From NCBI RefSeq assembly GCF_032854445.1, contig NC_088304.1:29087732-29151731 (forward strand): a DNA stretch of 64,000 nucleotides, written 5' to 3'. Of this stretch, positions 10,594-22,900 are shown piece by piece (the first letter of the stretch is position 1; every line of letters begins with the position of its first letter). Source of the stretch: Liolophura sinensis (lineage: Eukaryota > Mollusca > Polyplacophora > Chitonida > Chitonidae). The notes beneath the pieces are model-generated. The model was not told where the DNA came from, ran no database searches, and worked only from the letters and a program-made list of their open reading frames with translations. The position numbers and the translations under genes were made by a program.

Positions 10594-13500
10594 TCAAATA
10601 GTCGAAAGACCTAATCCTATTTTCGCCTTTCCATCCAGGTAGTGTAACACCGTCACTTGTCTGGTACAAAAACAACATTGGAAATAATTAAAATGAGGAG
10701 AGCTGATTCAGAGTAAAACCTGCAGTAACGGCAGGACTTTTGTGTGTTCGTGTAAATTATGTAATTTGTGACGCTGCCGATGAATACCGTTACGTTGCAG
10801 AGTCCGCTAAATACACTAAAAGTCCCTTTTCTGCCAAAACTTTGTTAAACTTAGCCCAGAATGTTTAAATTAAGAACATTTTTCAGTCCAAAAACATTTT
10901 ACTTCAAACTAAGATATAAAATTGTCTTACCATGGTTATGCCAAAACCGCCATCTAATGTCTACAAACTTTTAAACTCCGGAATGTTAAACATATAACTT
11001 ACGTTCCAGTGAGTTGAACTCCAGAAGACTTTAACATCACAGTTTCCCAGGCGATGGCCATGTCTTCAGATATTTCTTTAATTTGCACAAGATTGAATTC
11101 GTGTCCTCGTGAAAGTAGTATTCTGTTCCGTTGAAATTGTTCGAGAGCTGACAAAATAACAGGTATAATGGTCAGTAAAGCTGTTACATGCCTCAAAGGT
11201 ATTCTATACCTGACTCAGTTCAGTACTATAGCCTGAAAGCGAGTACAAAAGTCTATAATGGATCCCCGTAGGACACACCTGTTTACATCATAATAACACT
11301 TTCAGATTTCTAAAAGTCATCATTTGGCTGAAAAAATAGAGATCCTGGAACGTAAAATTTTACAAATGGTTATTTATCGATTTCTGAATACGGCCAATGC
11401 GTCCTTTCTGTAACATCTGGGGTGCTGCAAAGGCCCGATATTAGGGCCACTTATGTTTGTGTGATTTTTTTATTTATTTGATTGGTGTTTTGCGCAATAC
11501 TCTGCATACATGATGTTGATATGTGTACGAAATAGAATTGCTGTATTTCGTCTTTGATGACACACGTTTTAAATCTTACCATTTAACTACCATGATCTAT
11601 TTATTTATTTGTTTGACTGTTATGTACCGCCATACCCAGAGATTTTTCACTCATACGATGGTGGTCAGTTTTAAGGGTGGAGAAAACTGGGAAAGGCTAG
11701 GGCACGTCTTTTTTAACACATTATTCTCTGTTGCCCAATTTTATATACGGTCGTAGGCGTTGTCTTTGTATCCTGGTAAATCCGAACAGCTATTTTGGGT
11801 AAGCGTCATCAATATTAAGTTCTGGTTTTCCATAGTTACATCATTTTGGGAATGGCGAGATTTTATTTCATTAATCACATGGTTAATCAGTGATAGGACA
11901 CGCATATATATGCTGGCAATAATCCTTCTATTGAACGAGGGAGAATTTATCCTGGGATTCAAGAACACATTTCTACCCCACATGACCGATATTGTCCAAT
12001 GTAAAGCTGAATATTTTTTCTGATGCGGGATAAATTTGTTTTTTGGATTGGTGTTTTACGCCGTACTCATAAATATTTCACTTTACGACGACGACCAGCA
12101 TTATGACAGAACCCGGGGAAAACCTACGACTATCCGTAGGTTGCTGCAAGACCTTCCCACGTAAGGTCGGAGAGCAAGTCAGCAACTCACTGCGACCGCA
12201 TTGGGAAGGGGCCAGTGGGTCATTCAGCTGCGCTGGGATGCTAACCACGGGGGACAGGGAATGATGACAAGGGCATTAATATAAAACCGATGTGCGTAAA
12301 TTGCATTTAATAATCAGTTACGTGAATAAAGATGCAAAAATGTATAAAGACCACGGAACGCCTTGGCGGGTTTTTGAATTATTTGAATGTGTCATATGCT
12401 ACATTAATGATCATATTGTAACCTCTGTCATTCTTATTGGTGGAGTTCATATGAATAATAATGATCATAGCCATTAATTTCAGACTGAGAAAATCAATAT
12501 ATGCAAAGATAACTACTAGGTTTATATTAAAACTTAGATTGTTATCTTCCTGTTCAATATTTCGTTACTAAAAAATAAGCCTTGGCATAGGCTCCAATAG
12601 TATTGCTGCTGCTAAGAAAACTTGAGATTATAATCAACTACATGTGCACATAAGTGCCCGAGGTTATTAGAAAGTCATATCTTTAGGATAAATTAACAGC
12701 CTGTCGTCTGCAACAACAGCTGTAAACGTTCATTTAGTAATTTCTCATGAATGGGTACGGGAAAATGTCAATAAGACCAAATCGTCTTTCCCCTTCACGT
12801 ACATGCACATGTTGTTCTGTGGAAGTATTAGGATAAGAGACAAAGGTCTTTGCCTCTCCGGCCGTACCTGGGAAGTTCTCTCAGCAACCGGCGATTGCCT
12901 CTGCCCGGTTTCCTGCTTCCATAAAGCTGACCACCGTCCTTTTAGTGAACTATTCTAGAGGAAGAAATGCTTTGCCTGGCTCTTAAAATATGTGAGCTGG
13001 TACATCCCCAAATATGTGTGCGTGTGTGCGTTTGTGCGTGTGTTTAAGCGTATGTGTGTGCGTGTGTGCGTTTGTGCGTGCTTGTTTCGTGCGTGTCTGT
13101 GTGCGTGCGTGTGGATGCATGCGTTGGGTTTTACGTCGTACTTTTTCAGTCATATGATGACGTGGAGTTATTATGTGTGTGTACATATACTGTGTCTTCT
13201 TGTTAGATGGCGAGTCCGTGCCGCTAAAGTGCTGCCGCCACGGAAACATCATACCGAAGATACCAGCCATGACACCCCACCCATTTACATTATACTGACA
13301 TCGGGCCAACCAGTCTTGTTTCCTGGCTGTAACCGCTCAAAGCTTATGCAGCAACAAGTGCCATGTATAAAGTCTTTGGCATGACCCGTCTAGGGTTTCA
13401 TCCCGAGGTTTCCCGACTGGCAGGCGAGCTCTCTAGCCACTAAGCCACCGATACGGTTATGTCCTTATATATACAGACGGCCATTTTTCTCTTACCTTGA

Positions 13501-13981
13501 TGGTCACCATGTATGATCACAGATGGAGATATTCGGAGGAAGTCATCTGTGTATGTTTCCTGGAGCATTTGCTCAAAGTTATTCTCTTTGATACCTTCTT
13601 CAAATCTCCGTACCATTTTTCTGTGTTCCGCTTTCCAATCTGGAAAGCAAATAACTTCGATTAGAGTTATGTAAACACTGGTAACATTGACCAACCGTGA
13701 TCGGAACTTGAACATACCCAGTGCATGTGACCATGATTTTTTCAATCATTGAAAAATCCTTACACAGTCAATGCACCAATCAAGTAAAATTCATGTTAAT
13801 GTGCATGAATGTGTTGATATCTGATAATCATATAGCTAAAACGTTATCCATATTTTCATTTTCTGTCGTCGTATATTTGATACGCAGGTAAAGAAATGGA
13901 AATGAAAACCACAAACTTACCAATGGCGCCCGCTTCCAGTAACCCGACCAAGCAAAGTGCTAATAATATCTTCCTCAACAT
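10594..13981 (-). CDS. Secreted NTF2-like (SnoaL/DUF4440-type) protein, 138 aa, four exons
   Basis: Exons on the minus strand are 13981-13921, 13639-13496, 11147-11003 and 10660-10594. All junctions are GT-AG with consistent phases (1, 1, 2), giving 139 codons including the stop. Exon 1 encodes a signal peptide (MLRKILLALCLVGLLEAGA). Exon 2 continues with DWKAEHRKMVRRFEEGIKEN, then a hydrophobic helix and 'ETYTDDFLRISPSVIIHGDH'. Exon 3 contains EISEDMAIAWETVMLKSSG and exon 4 a strand-like 'VTVLHYLDGKAKIGLGL'. A helical start, a TDD turn, an 'H-G' loop and late strands with an 'LDGKAKI' hairpin are typical of small NTF2-like cone proteins. These bind small ligands or act as orphan enzymes; the substrate is unknown. 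The last exon is the least certain. Exons 1-3 are strong because signal peptide, phase and motif order agree. Intron 2 is long. Confidence 0.72.
12043..12255 (-). mobile_element. SINE family 1, minus orientation
   Basis: Complement of the family tail and 3' segment (ggtgttttacgccgtactca, then 'aatatttcactttacgacg'), the middle with 'cttcccacgtaaggtcggag', and the tRNA-like head near 'cagctgcgctgggatgctaacc'. It lies within intron 2 of the NTF2-like gene. Confidence 0.85.
12840..12935 (+). mobile_element. SINE family 1 internal fragment
   Basis: Contains 'cctctccggccgtacctggg', 'ctcagcaaccggcgatt' and 'cccggtttcctgcttccata', the central module of family 1, without head or tail. Located in intron 2 of the NTF2-like gene. 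Confidence 0.65.
12993..13115. repeat. GTGCGTGT-type microsatellite
   Basis: Imperfect GTGTGCGT/GTTTGTGC repeats over about 120 bp, next to a family-2 SINE in minus orientation. It accounts for the open frames on both strands here. Confidence 0.8.
13115..13455 (-). mobile_element. SINE family 2 (tRNA-derived), minus orientation
   Basis: On the minus strand it starts with a tRNA-like head ('cggtggcttagtggctagag', box A-like), followed by a family body ('ggaaacaagactggttggcc', 'gatgtcagtataatgtaaa'), and ends near the complement of 'gttgggttttacgtcgtact'. The same body is found on the plus strand at 48040-48495 and 62563-62960. Its head abuts exon 2 of the NTF2-like gene, inside intron 2. Confidence 0.75.
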
Positions 13982-14065
13982 GTTGGATGCAGGCGTGAGG
14001 ATGGCTGGAATTACAATCATTAATAGCAAAGGTGTATAGAATAAAACATATTCGTGTCATGTCAT

Positions 14066-14335
14066 TTGATTGATTTATTTATTTGATTGGTGTTTTACGC
14101 CTTACTCAAGAATATTTCACTTATACGACGGCGGCCAGCATTAAGGTGTGAGGAAACCGGGCACAGACCGGTGGAAACCCACAACGATCCGCAGGTTGCT
14201 GACAGATCTTCCCACGTACGGCCGAGAGGAAGCCAGCATGAGCTGGACTTGAGCACACAGCGACCGCCTTGGTGAGAGACTCCTGGGTCATTACGCTGCG
14301 CTAGCGTGCTAACCGACTGAGCCACGGAGGCCCCC
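14066..14335 (-). mobile_element. SINE family 1, near full length, minus orientation
   Basis: The best full copy in the window. On the minus strand it runs: head 'ggcctccgtggctcagtcgg', 'ttagcacgctagcgcagcg', 'aatgacccaggagt', a box B-like region, 'ccgtacgtgggaag', 'ccataatgctgg'-type 3' module, 'aagtgaaatattcttgagta' and a tail of AAATAAATAAATC. It serves as the local reference for the other copies. Confidence 0.9.
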
Positions 14336-15394
14336 ATGTTAACTGATGAAAGGTTTATAGGACAGCTATGCAACAATACAACTATTATACTATAATATAA
14401 TAATGGTGACAGGATATTGATGAATAGTTGCCCATAAACAATCCACAATGCATGCTTTTCATCTGTGTAACTCTGCTGCTACTCTACTTGTAGTGCCGAG
14501 TGATATAACCTCACCCTATTCTGTGCGCCCAGGAAAATGAGGTTTTTCTAAACACTGTTTTTTCATACGTTAAACGAGAACAACATTTAGGCTCATTTAT
14601 AACCAAATATAACCACACCCTGTTCTGTAAACCAAGAAAAGCAAACATTGTTTTTTCATATGTTAAACCAGAACAACATTTAAACTCATTTATAGCTAAC
14701 TGTAGCCACACCCTGCTCTGTGAGCCAAGACAAGTGTCTTCTTGCAAACATTTTTTTTTTCATATGTTAAACCAGAACAGCTCTTAATCTCATTTATAAC
14801 CAAATACAACCACACCCGGTTTTGTGAGAAAAATAACTTCTTGAAAACATTGCCTTTTTTATGTGGTAACTCATTTCACCTTGTGTGTTCAAAAATTTTC
14901 AACTGAATGCAAACATGTACATTCAAGGAAACGTTATGCAAAGGAAAAGTGCATAAAACAAACTAATGAAAAATGCTAGCAGTCGGTAATACCATACCTA
15001 CACAAAAGTATAAACACAAGCAAATTCATACATTACCTTGTTGTCTTATTTCACCGTCCAGGTAAACACTTTCTTAAACAGAAGCTTTAGAATACTCAGG
15101 TATGAACAAGTGGCTTCTTTTCTGCAGCATATTTCTATCCAAACAAATGTATATTAAAGCTGGTTCCATAATCTTGCTGAAATCTATAATTAAAAAGATA
15201 TTTTCATGACATCCGTTAGAACTAGAATACCGTGAAAGCCATTTGCTGCTGATAATTTATGTATCCAAAAAAGCTTTATTATCTGCAGGTTTATGTTTTT
15301 CGTTAAAGTAAATCAACTTACCGTTACCATAAGGCTTGAAAATGTTAGGTTTTTAAACAACTTCATGATGAGTAAATACTTCACAAACATGGTA
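14336..15394. other. Intergenic, with ~87-bp tandem repeat at 14505-14880
   Basis: Three to four diverged copies of a unit containing 'ttttttcatatgttaaacca', 'gaacaacatttaaactcatt' and 'taaccacaccctgttctgt' occupy 14505-14880. The remaining AT-rich sequence to 15394 holds nothing I can identify. Confidence 0.7.
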
Positions 15395-18300
15395 ATTCCA
15401 TGGGGCAATGGTGGTTGTGGAGGATTGTGTTGTGTTAAGTTTGTAAGGGAAGCAATGGTGGTTGCGTAGGACTCTGTGGTGTTAAGTTTTGTAAGGGAGT
15501 CAATCGTGGTTTCGGAGGACTGTGTGGTGTTAAGTTTTGTAAGAGAGACGTGGTGGTTGTGGAGGATTGTATTGTGTTAAGCTTTGTAAAGGAGACGTAG
15601 TGGTTTCGGAAGATTCTGTTGTGTTAAGTTTTGTAAGGGAGACGTAGTGGTTGTGGAGGATTCTGTTGTGTTAAGTTTTGTAAGGGAGACAATGGTGATT
15701 GTGGGTGACTGTGTTGTTTTAAGTGTTGTCGCGGAGTTAATGGTGGTTGTTGAAGCTTGTGTTGTGTAAAGCGTTGTCACGGACACAGTGTTGACTGTGG
15801 GGGCTTTTATTGTGTGAAGTTTTTTTTTTTGTGAAGTCGCTAGGACAATGGTGGTGTTGTGTAAAGTATTGCAACGAAAATAATGGTGGTTCTAGGTGCT
15901 TGTGTTCTGTGAAGTTTTTGTCAGAGAGACAATCTTGGTTCTGTGGGCTTGTTTTTTGTGTTAAGTGCTGTCATGGAGACAATGGTAATTGTAGGGTTTG
16001 TGTTGAGTGAAGTGTTGTCAGCGAGACAAAGGTGGTTGTGGGTGCTTGTGTTGTGTGGAGTTTGGTAAAAAGACAATGGTAGATATGAGCGCTTATGTTA
16101 TGTAACGTGCGGTCAGCAAGATAATGGTGGTTGTGGGTGCTTGTGTTGTGTGGAGTTTGGTAAGAAGACAATGGTAGTTATGGGCGCTTATGTTATGTAA
16201 ATTGTTGCCATTGAGACAAAGGTGGTTGTGGGTGCTTGTGTTGTATGTAAGGTATTGTCATTGAGACAATTGTGGTTGTGGGGACTTGTGCTATGTGGAG
16301 TTTGGTAAGAAGACAATGGTAGTTATGGGCGCTTATGTTATGTAAACTGTTGCCATTGAGACAATGGTGGTTGTGGGGGCTTGTGTTGTGTGGAGTTTGG
16401 TAAGAAGACAATGGTAGATATGAGCGCTTATGTTATGTAAGGTATTGTCAGGGAGACAATGGTGGTTGTGGGGACTTGTGCTATGTAAAGTGCGGTCAAC
16501 AAGATAATGGTGGCTGTGGGTGCCTGAGTTGTTCGGAGTTTGGGAAGAAGACAATGGTAGTTATGGGCGTTTATGTTATGTAAAGTGTTGTCAGGGAGAC
16601 AATGGTGGTTGTGGGGACTTTTGCTGTGTGAAGTGCTGTCAGCGAGACAATGGTGGTTGTGGGGACTTGAGCTGTGTGAAGTGCGGTCATCGAGGCAATG
16701 GTGGTTGTTAGGGGCTTGTGGTGTGTGAAGTGCGGTCAGCGAGACAATGGTGATTAAGGGCGCTTGTGTTATGTGGAGTTTGATAAGAAGACAATGGTGG
16801 TTGTGGGTGCTTGTGTTATGTGGAGTTTGATAAGAAGACAATGGTGGTTGTGGGTGCTTGTGTTATGTGGAATTTAGTAAGAAGACAATGGTGGTTGTGT
16901 CGTGTAAAGTGTTGTCATGGAGACAGTGTTCACTGTGGGGGGCTTCATTAGTGTGAAGTTTTGTGGGACAATGACGGTTGTAGGGCTGTGTTGTAAAAAG
17001 TCAAGTGATGTCAGGAAGAAAATGATGGTTGTGTGGGTTTGTGTTTTGAAGTGGTGTCAGGAAGACAATAATGGTTCTAGATGCTCGTGTTGTGAGAAAT
17101 GTTTGTCAGAGAGACAATCTTAGTTCTGTGGGCTTGTTTTTTGTGTTAATTGCTGTCATGGAGACAATGGTAATTGTAAGGTTTTTGTTGAGTAAAGTGG
17201 GGACTATTGCTCTGTAAAGTGCGGTCAGCGAGACAATGGTGGTTGTGGGTACTTGTGTTGTGTGGAAAGTGTAGTCACTTATCACGCAACCACAACCACA
17301 ACCACAAATGTCTCAATGACGACACTTCACACACCACAAGCCCTCCACAACCACCATTATCTCCCTGAGAACACTTCACAAACCACAAGCTCCTTACAAC
17401 CACTATTGCCTCCCTGAGAACACTTCACACAACACAAACCCACCACAACCACCATTGCCTCCCTAAGAACACTTCACACACTACAAGCCCCCCACAACCA
17501 CGATTGTTTCCCTGAGAACACTTCACACAACACAAGCTCCCCAACCACGATTGTCCCCTGAGAACACTTTACACACCACAAGCCACCCCCCCCCCCCCCC
17601 ACCAACCACCATTGTCTCCCTGAGAACACTTCACACATTACAAGCCCCCCACAACCACGATTATCTCCCTGAGAACACTTCACACAACACAAGCTCCCCA
17701 ACCACGATTGTCTCCCTGAGAACATTTCACACACTACAAGCCTCCCACAACCACGATTGTCTCCCTGAGAACACTTCACACAACACACTCTCCCCCAGCC
17801 ACCACTGTCTTCATGGCAGCCCTTTTCACAACCTAAGCCCCCCCCCCCCCCCCACTCACTTCACACAACACAAACCCACGCAACCATCATTGTCTTCCTG
17901 ACAGCACGTCACACAACACAAACCCACAGAACCATCATTATCTTCCTGATTTCACACAACGCAATACTGTACAACCACCATTATCTCCATAACAACACTT
18001 TACACAACACTAGCCTCCACAACCACCTTTGTCTCCCTGAGAACACTTCACACACTACAAGCTCTTAAAACCACCATTGTCTCCCTGACAATACTTTACA
18101 CACCACACAAGAAGACAATGATGGTTACGTGGGTTTGCGTTGTGTGAAGTGCTGTGAGAAAGACAATGAGACAAGGGTTTGTATTGTCTGAAGTACTTTT
18201 AGGAAGACAATGATGGTTGCGTTGGTTTGTGTGGCGTGAAGTGCTGTCAGGAAGACAATGATGGTTGCATGGGTTTGTGTTGTGTGAAATGCTGTCAGGA

Positions 18301-19090
18301 AGACAATGATGATGGTGTAGATTTGTGTTGTGTGAAGTGCTGTCAGGAAGACAATGATGGTTGTGTGGGTTTGTGTTGTGTGAAGTGCAGTCAGGAAGAC
18401 AATGATGGTTGCGTGGGTTTGTGTTGTGTGAAGTGCTGACGGGAAGACAACAATGGTTGTGTGGGTTTGTGTTGTGTGAAGTGCTGTCAGGAAGACAAAT
18501 GATAGTTGTGTCTGTTTGAGTTGTGTGAAGTGCTGACGGGAAGAGAACAATGGTTGTGTGGATTTGGTGTTGTGTGAAGTGCTGTCAAGAAGACAATGAC
18601 GGTTGTGTTGGTTTGTGTTGTGTGAAGTGCTGTCAGGAAGACAATGATGGTTGTGTCTGTTTGTTTTGTGTAAAGTGTTAACGGGAAGACAACGATGGTT
18701 GTATGGGTTTGTGTTGTGTGAAGTGCTGTCAGGAAGACAATGGTGGTTGTGTCGGTTTGTGTTGTGTGAAGTGCTGTTAAGATGACAATTATGGTTGTGT
18801 GGGTTTTGTGTTGTGTGAAGTGCTTGTCAGGAATACAATGATGGTTGTGTGGGTTTGTGTTGTGTGAAGTGCTGTCAAGAAGACAATGATGGTTGTGTGT
18901 GTGTGTGTTGTGTGACTTGCTGTTAGGAAGACAATGATGGTTGTGTGGGCTTGTGTTGTGTGACTTGCTGTTAGGAAGACAATGATGGTTGTGTGGGTTT
19001 GTGTTGTGTGAAGTGCTCTCAGGAATACAATGATGGTTGCGTGGGTTTGTGTTGTGTGAAGTGCTGTCAGGAAGACATTGGTGGTTGTGG
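15395..19090. repeat. 48-bp minisatellite with an inverted central block
   Basis: The unit is close to 'gtgaagtgctgtcaggaaga' + 'caatgatggttgtgtgggtttgtgttgt' (48 bp). From 15395 to ~17277 it reads in one orientation, from ~17284 to ~18105 every unit is reverse-complemented (ccaccattgtctccctgaga, acacttcacacaac), and from ~18106 to 19090 it returns to the first orientation. Right-hand units are the most homogeneous. Short plus-strand frames with a 16-residue Cys-rich period (CVKCCQEDNDGC) are repeat by-products broken by indels. Poly-C runs occur at 17583 and 17836. Confidence 0.95.
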
Positions 19091-19903
19091 GTGCTTCCTC
19101 ATCATGATAATATCATCCATGTCCAAAGACTCCAAATTGAGACTATTAAATCGTGTTTAGAATTAATTGTACCGGTAATTTAAAGCTGGTAAAAATACCA
19201 AAGAACTTTAAGATATCTTAGGTGAGTTGAGTTCTAGGTGGCTCCAAAAACGAATATTCTGATGAATTTGTACCTATATGCGTCACAACGCCACAGTTAC
19301 CAATTTTGGGGTTCTGTACAATCTAGTGAACCGTCTTTAAAATTTAAATATCGATCTTTAGATGACTCAAATTAACTTTGTAAAAAATGTGGTGAGATGT
19401 TGGACTGAATTGTTTTCATGCATCGTGCGGACCAAAATCTAGTCGTGAGTCTTCTTACAGTTCTGAAATTCCAGCCCTGTAGATAAATTAATATGAAACC
19501 TACCCATTTTACCCCACATGTCCATTTGTCTTCTGCCTTTGAGATATTTTTACGTTAAGTGGCGGTTCACGAAGTGTTTTGTTTTCATGTCATACCGTTT
19601 CTCTGCCCTCTGGCAAAATTCCTTATACTGGAGTTTCGATCTCTTGTAACAGTACAAACCCATGTGCTAGTGAACAATGCGGAAACATATCAGAAGCAAC
19701 ATCGGACAGGAGAAATGCTAGGTTGTTTACCAAAATCGAACAACAGCACGGACTTTGTGAATAATAGTGATACTAAGTGGGTAGACAATATATCCACTAG
19801 TCAACAATGGCCAGAAAACCATATGGTGCATTCCGATGGTGTATAAATGCCACAGGTATTTCCACCGACAAATCATTCTCGTAGAGAACATCACAGAATC
19901 AAG
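19091..19903. other. Intergenic / promoter side of the serine protease gene
   Basis: No recognisable exon in this stretch. The protease ATG lies at 19904 in an 'aag atg g' context. Short open frames at 19559-19846 have no motif and are not supported. Confidence 0.35.
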
Positions 19904-22900
19904 ATGGATTCCGGACTGCTCTTCTGTTGCCTTCTAGCCATTACGGCGGGTAAGTTTACCTTTTCAAATGGCTGTAGTAATTTGTCTATTCCGTTGACGT
20001 TTCACCTTATGGCGGCATTCGGGATCATGTCTGTAACCAGAATTTTGTCGAGGAAATCAAATGGTGTTTAGGGCAAACCCATGTGGCTTGAAAGGTGTAT
20101 GACTAACCTTGTGCACAAAAAGTCATAGACTAAACCAGCTGACTGGAGTTTCGAACCCGGGACCTCCTTCATCAAGTACTGGAAGTTCCACACTGAGCCC
20201 ATACAGTATCTTTTCTGATCAATCTATATTTTAAAACGGTTTCATTTATTGCTCGATGGGTCTGAGTGCAAGAGGACTTTGACTTTCTTCCTAGATACCG
20301 CTACTGTTGCAAATGTGTGCTTGTTTTCTGTATATTTGTTTTTCGAGATCCTTTTTAGAACACTTTTTAACAACTTAATTATTGTTTGTTAATTTTATGC
20401 CAAAAACTTTAAAAAGGCAATGTTTTGGTTACAATGCGGAAACATATCTTGTTCCACTTATTCCACTTGTTCTGTATAGACAGGGTGTTAGGGAGTGTGT
20501 AATTTGCTACCATCACATTACATGAACTGTTAGAACAAAATCCTAACTGAAGAAAATATACGGAAGGACCGGTTATACATGTGACCATTTTCCATGAGTC
20601 ACATTGGTCGTCGCTTCTCTTGTTTTTATGCTGTATTCTTTTATACTTGAATGCATTGTATATTAAAATTTATTAGAATACAACAATTTGAGTAATTCTA
20701 GTCCAGTGACCTCTAATTGCAACTAACATCAATGTCTGTTGTTTTATCTAATTCTCCCCTAGGGCATATTTTCTAGGGGCTGTTTACGTTGCTGCTATTT
20801 TTAGCATATACATGAACAGTTAGAATAAAACTCTAACTGAGATAAATTGACAAGAGGACCGTATTTCGCCACCACCACGTGTGACCACTTGCCAACAATC
20901 ACACTGTTGTCACTGCTCTGGTTTTTACTCTCTGTGTTGTAGTCTTATATGTTATATTTTTTTCATATCTAACCCTGTTTGTGTCTCGAACAATTTAACA
21001 ACTGACGCGAGCCTCGGTGTTCATGGGTCGAATGCTTTATTTAGTCACATTCGGCTCGCCACCATACATGGAAAATGAGCAGCTTCCTTACCTGGCAACA
21101 CTTGATACAACACAAGACTCCACAACCATCACTCACTGAGACAACACTGTACATGACTTTCATTTTGTCTTCACAGCTAACCCCGTCCGTCTGGATAATG
21201 ACACAGCGCCTTACCAGATCCACGGCGTTCAGGACGTCGTTAATGGGTGGGATTCCCGGTACGGATTTTTTAACTCCATTCTCTCCCTGCAAACATCTGG
21301 CTACGCCGTTTGCGGCGCTACGCTGATCAGCGCAACCAGGGCGATCACTGCAGCGCATTGTCTAGATGATGTGAGTAAATCATACGTAAAGCACTACAGT
21401 ATTATAGAATATAAGAAGCAAACAACCACTGATATACACTGTCTGTCCATAATGGACCAAATTCGTCAACAACATTTTCTCGATTGAAGAGACCAGTTTT
21501 GATTGCATTTTTAGAATGGCTATGTAAACGGACCCAGAGACTAGTCATGACTTTAAAGAACCCATTAGACATCTTGGCCAGAGGGGTATACTGTTATGAT
21601 ATAATACAAAGCTATCCTCTCGCCTGTGGAATATCAGTCAACAGTGGTTAATTCAAAGTGATACGAGGTTAACTCAAGTTTGATGTTAATTAATTAATAC
21701 TTAATACCTAAATACTATGGGTTATGAGTATGAATAGCTTGTGCGATGAGTGACAAATGAGAAATTCTTGATTTTCCTAAACTAAAGATCTCGTCCTAAT
21801 TACTGACCAATCAGGACAAATTCAATATTTTTATAGATCCTGCAGCTAAAGACTTTTTAATAATCTCTTACAGGTTTTATTAGCTATTTCTGTTGACTTG
21901 TTGCTCTGCAAACTGGTTTAACGTTGTGCTTTTACTGAAATTCCAGAGTAGATTCTACACAGTCCAAGCTGGACAACTCCACTTTGATCAGTGGAGTGGG
22001 CATGAAGTGAGCAGATCAGTGACCCAATTTATCAAGGTATGAACATATGAGGTTGATATATATGGCCTAATACCTGAAGGAAACTGTTCCCCAGAAGCTT
22101 CCTTGGCCTAATGCAGCACAATGAAGCCTATCCGGTCGTGTACGTGAAGGTCTGACAGCAGCCCGCGGATGGTCGTAGGTTTCTCCCGTGTTATGTCCCG
22201 TTTCCTCCCACCATAATGCTGGCCGTCGCCATACATGTTATATATTCTTGAGCACGACGTAAAACATCAATCAAATACATAAATAAATCTCAACATCTTT
22301 ATTGGTCGAAGATGACTGTAAGTAGAGCAATAAAATAGTCTTTAACGTGTATGTCCACGATAGTTCAAATCAATGTACAATACGTGTAAGTTGATGTCCG
22401 AAAAGTTTTTTTCACTGGATTCAGCGACTTAAAACACTCCAAATATTTCATCGGTGTCATTTGGGTGTAGATCAAAATTTTGTGACTTGTCTGAATGTGA
22501 CATGCTTTGTTTTATCAAGGTCCATCAATTAGTGTAGTAATTACTGTTAGATAGTTAAAAAGGATGGAGTCATTCACCAATAAAGGTAAAGTTCTTGTTG
22601 AAGTAAACTTCGTAAAAAAAAACGAAAAACAACACAAAAAGGAAGTCATAACTTTTAAAATTATGTGGAAAACTTCTCGACTGAATACAACTAATCTAAT
22701 GTTTCAGCATCCGCAGTATCAACCAAATAACTACTGGAAAAATGACATTGCAATCCTGAAGTTTAACGCTATTCCATTTGGAACATACGTGCAGCCTATC
22801 GCGATGGTCACTGATGCGGACGGAGATCTGACAGACAAGTTATGCTGGATTGCTGGTTGGGGAAAAACTTCCGGTGAGTACTGCCTATCAGGTTTAAACA

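Noticed and set aside
18125-18550. 141-codon minus-strand frame rich in Thr/His/Gln
   Set aside because: Shadow of the 48-bp minisatellite.
20130-20215. Functional tRNA gene on the minus strand
   Set aside because: Box B is good, but no complete acceptor and anticodon stems could be drawn; a SINE head or tRNA relic fits better.
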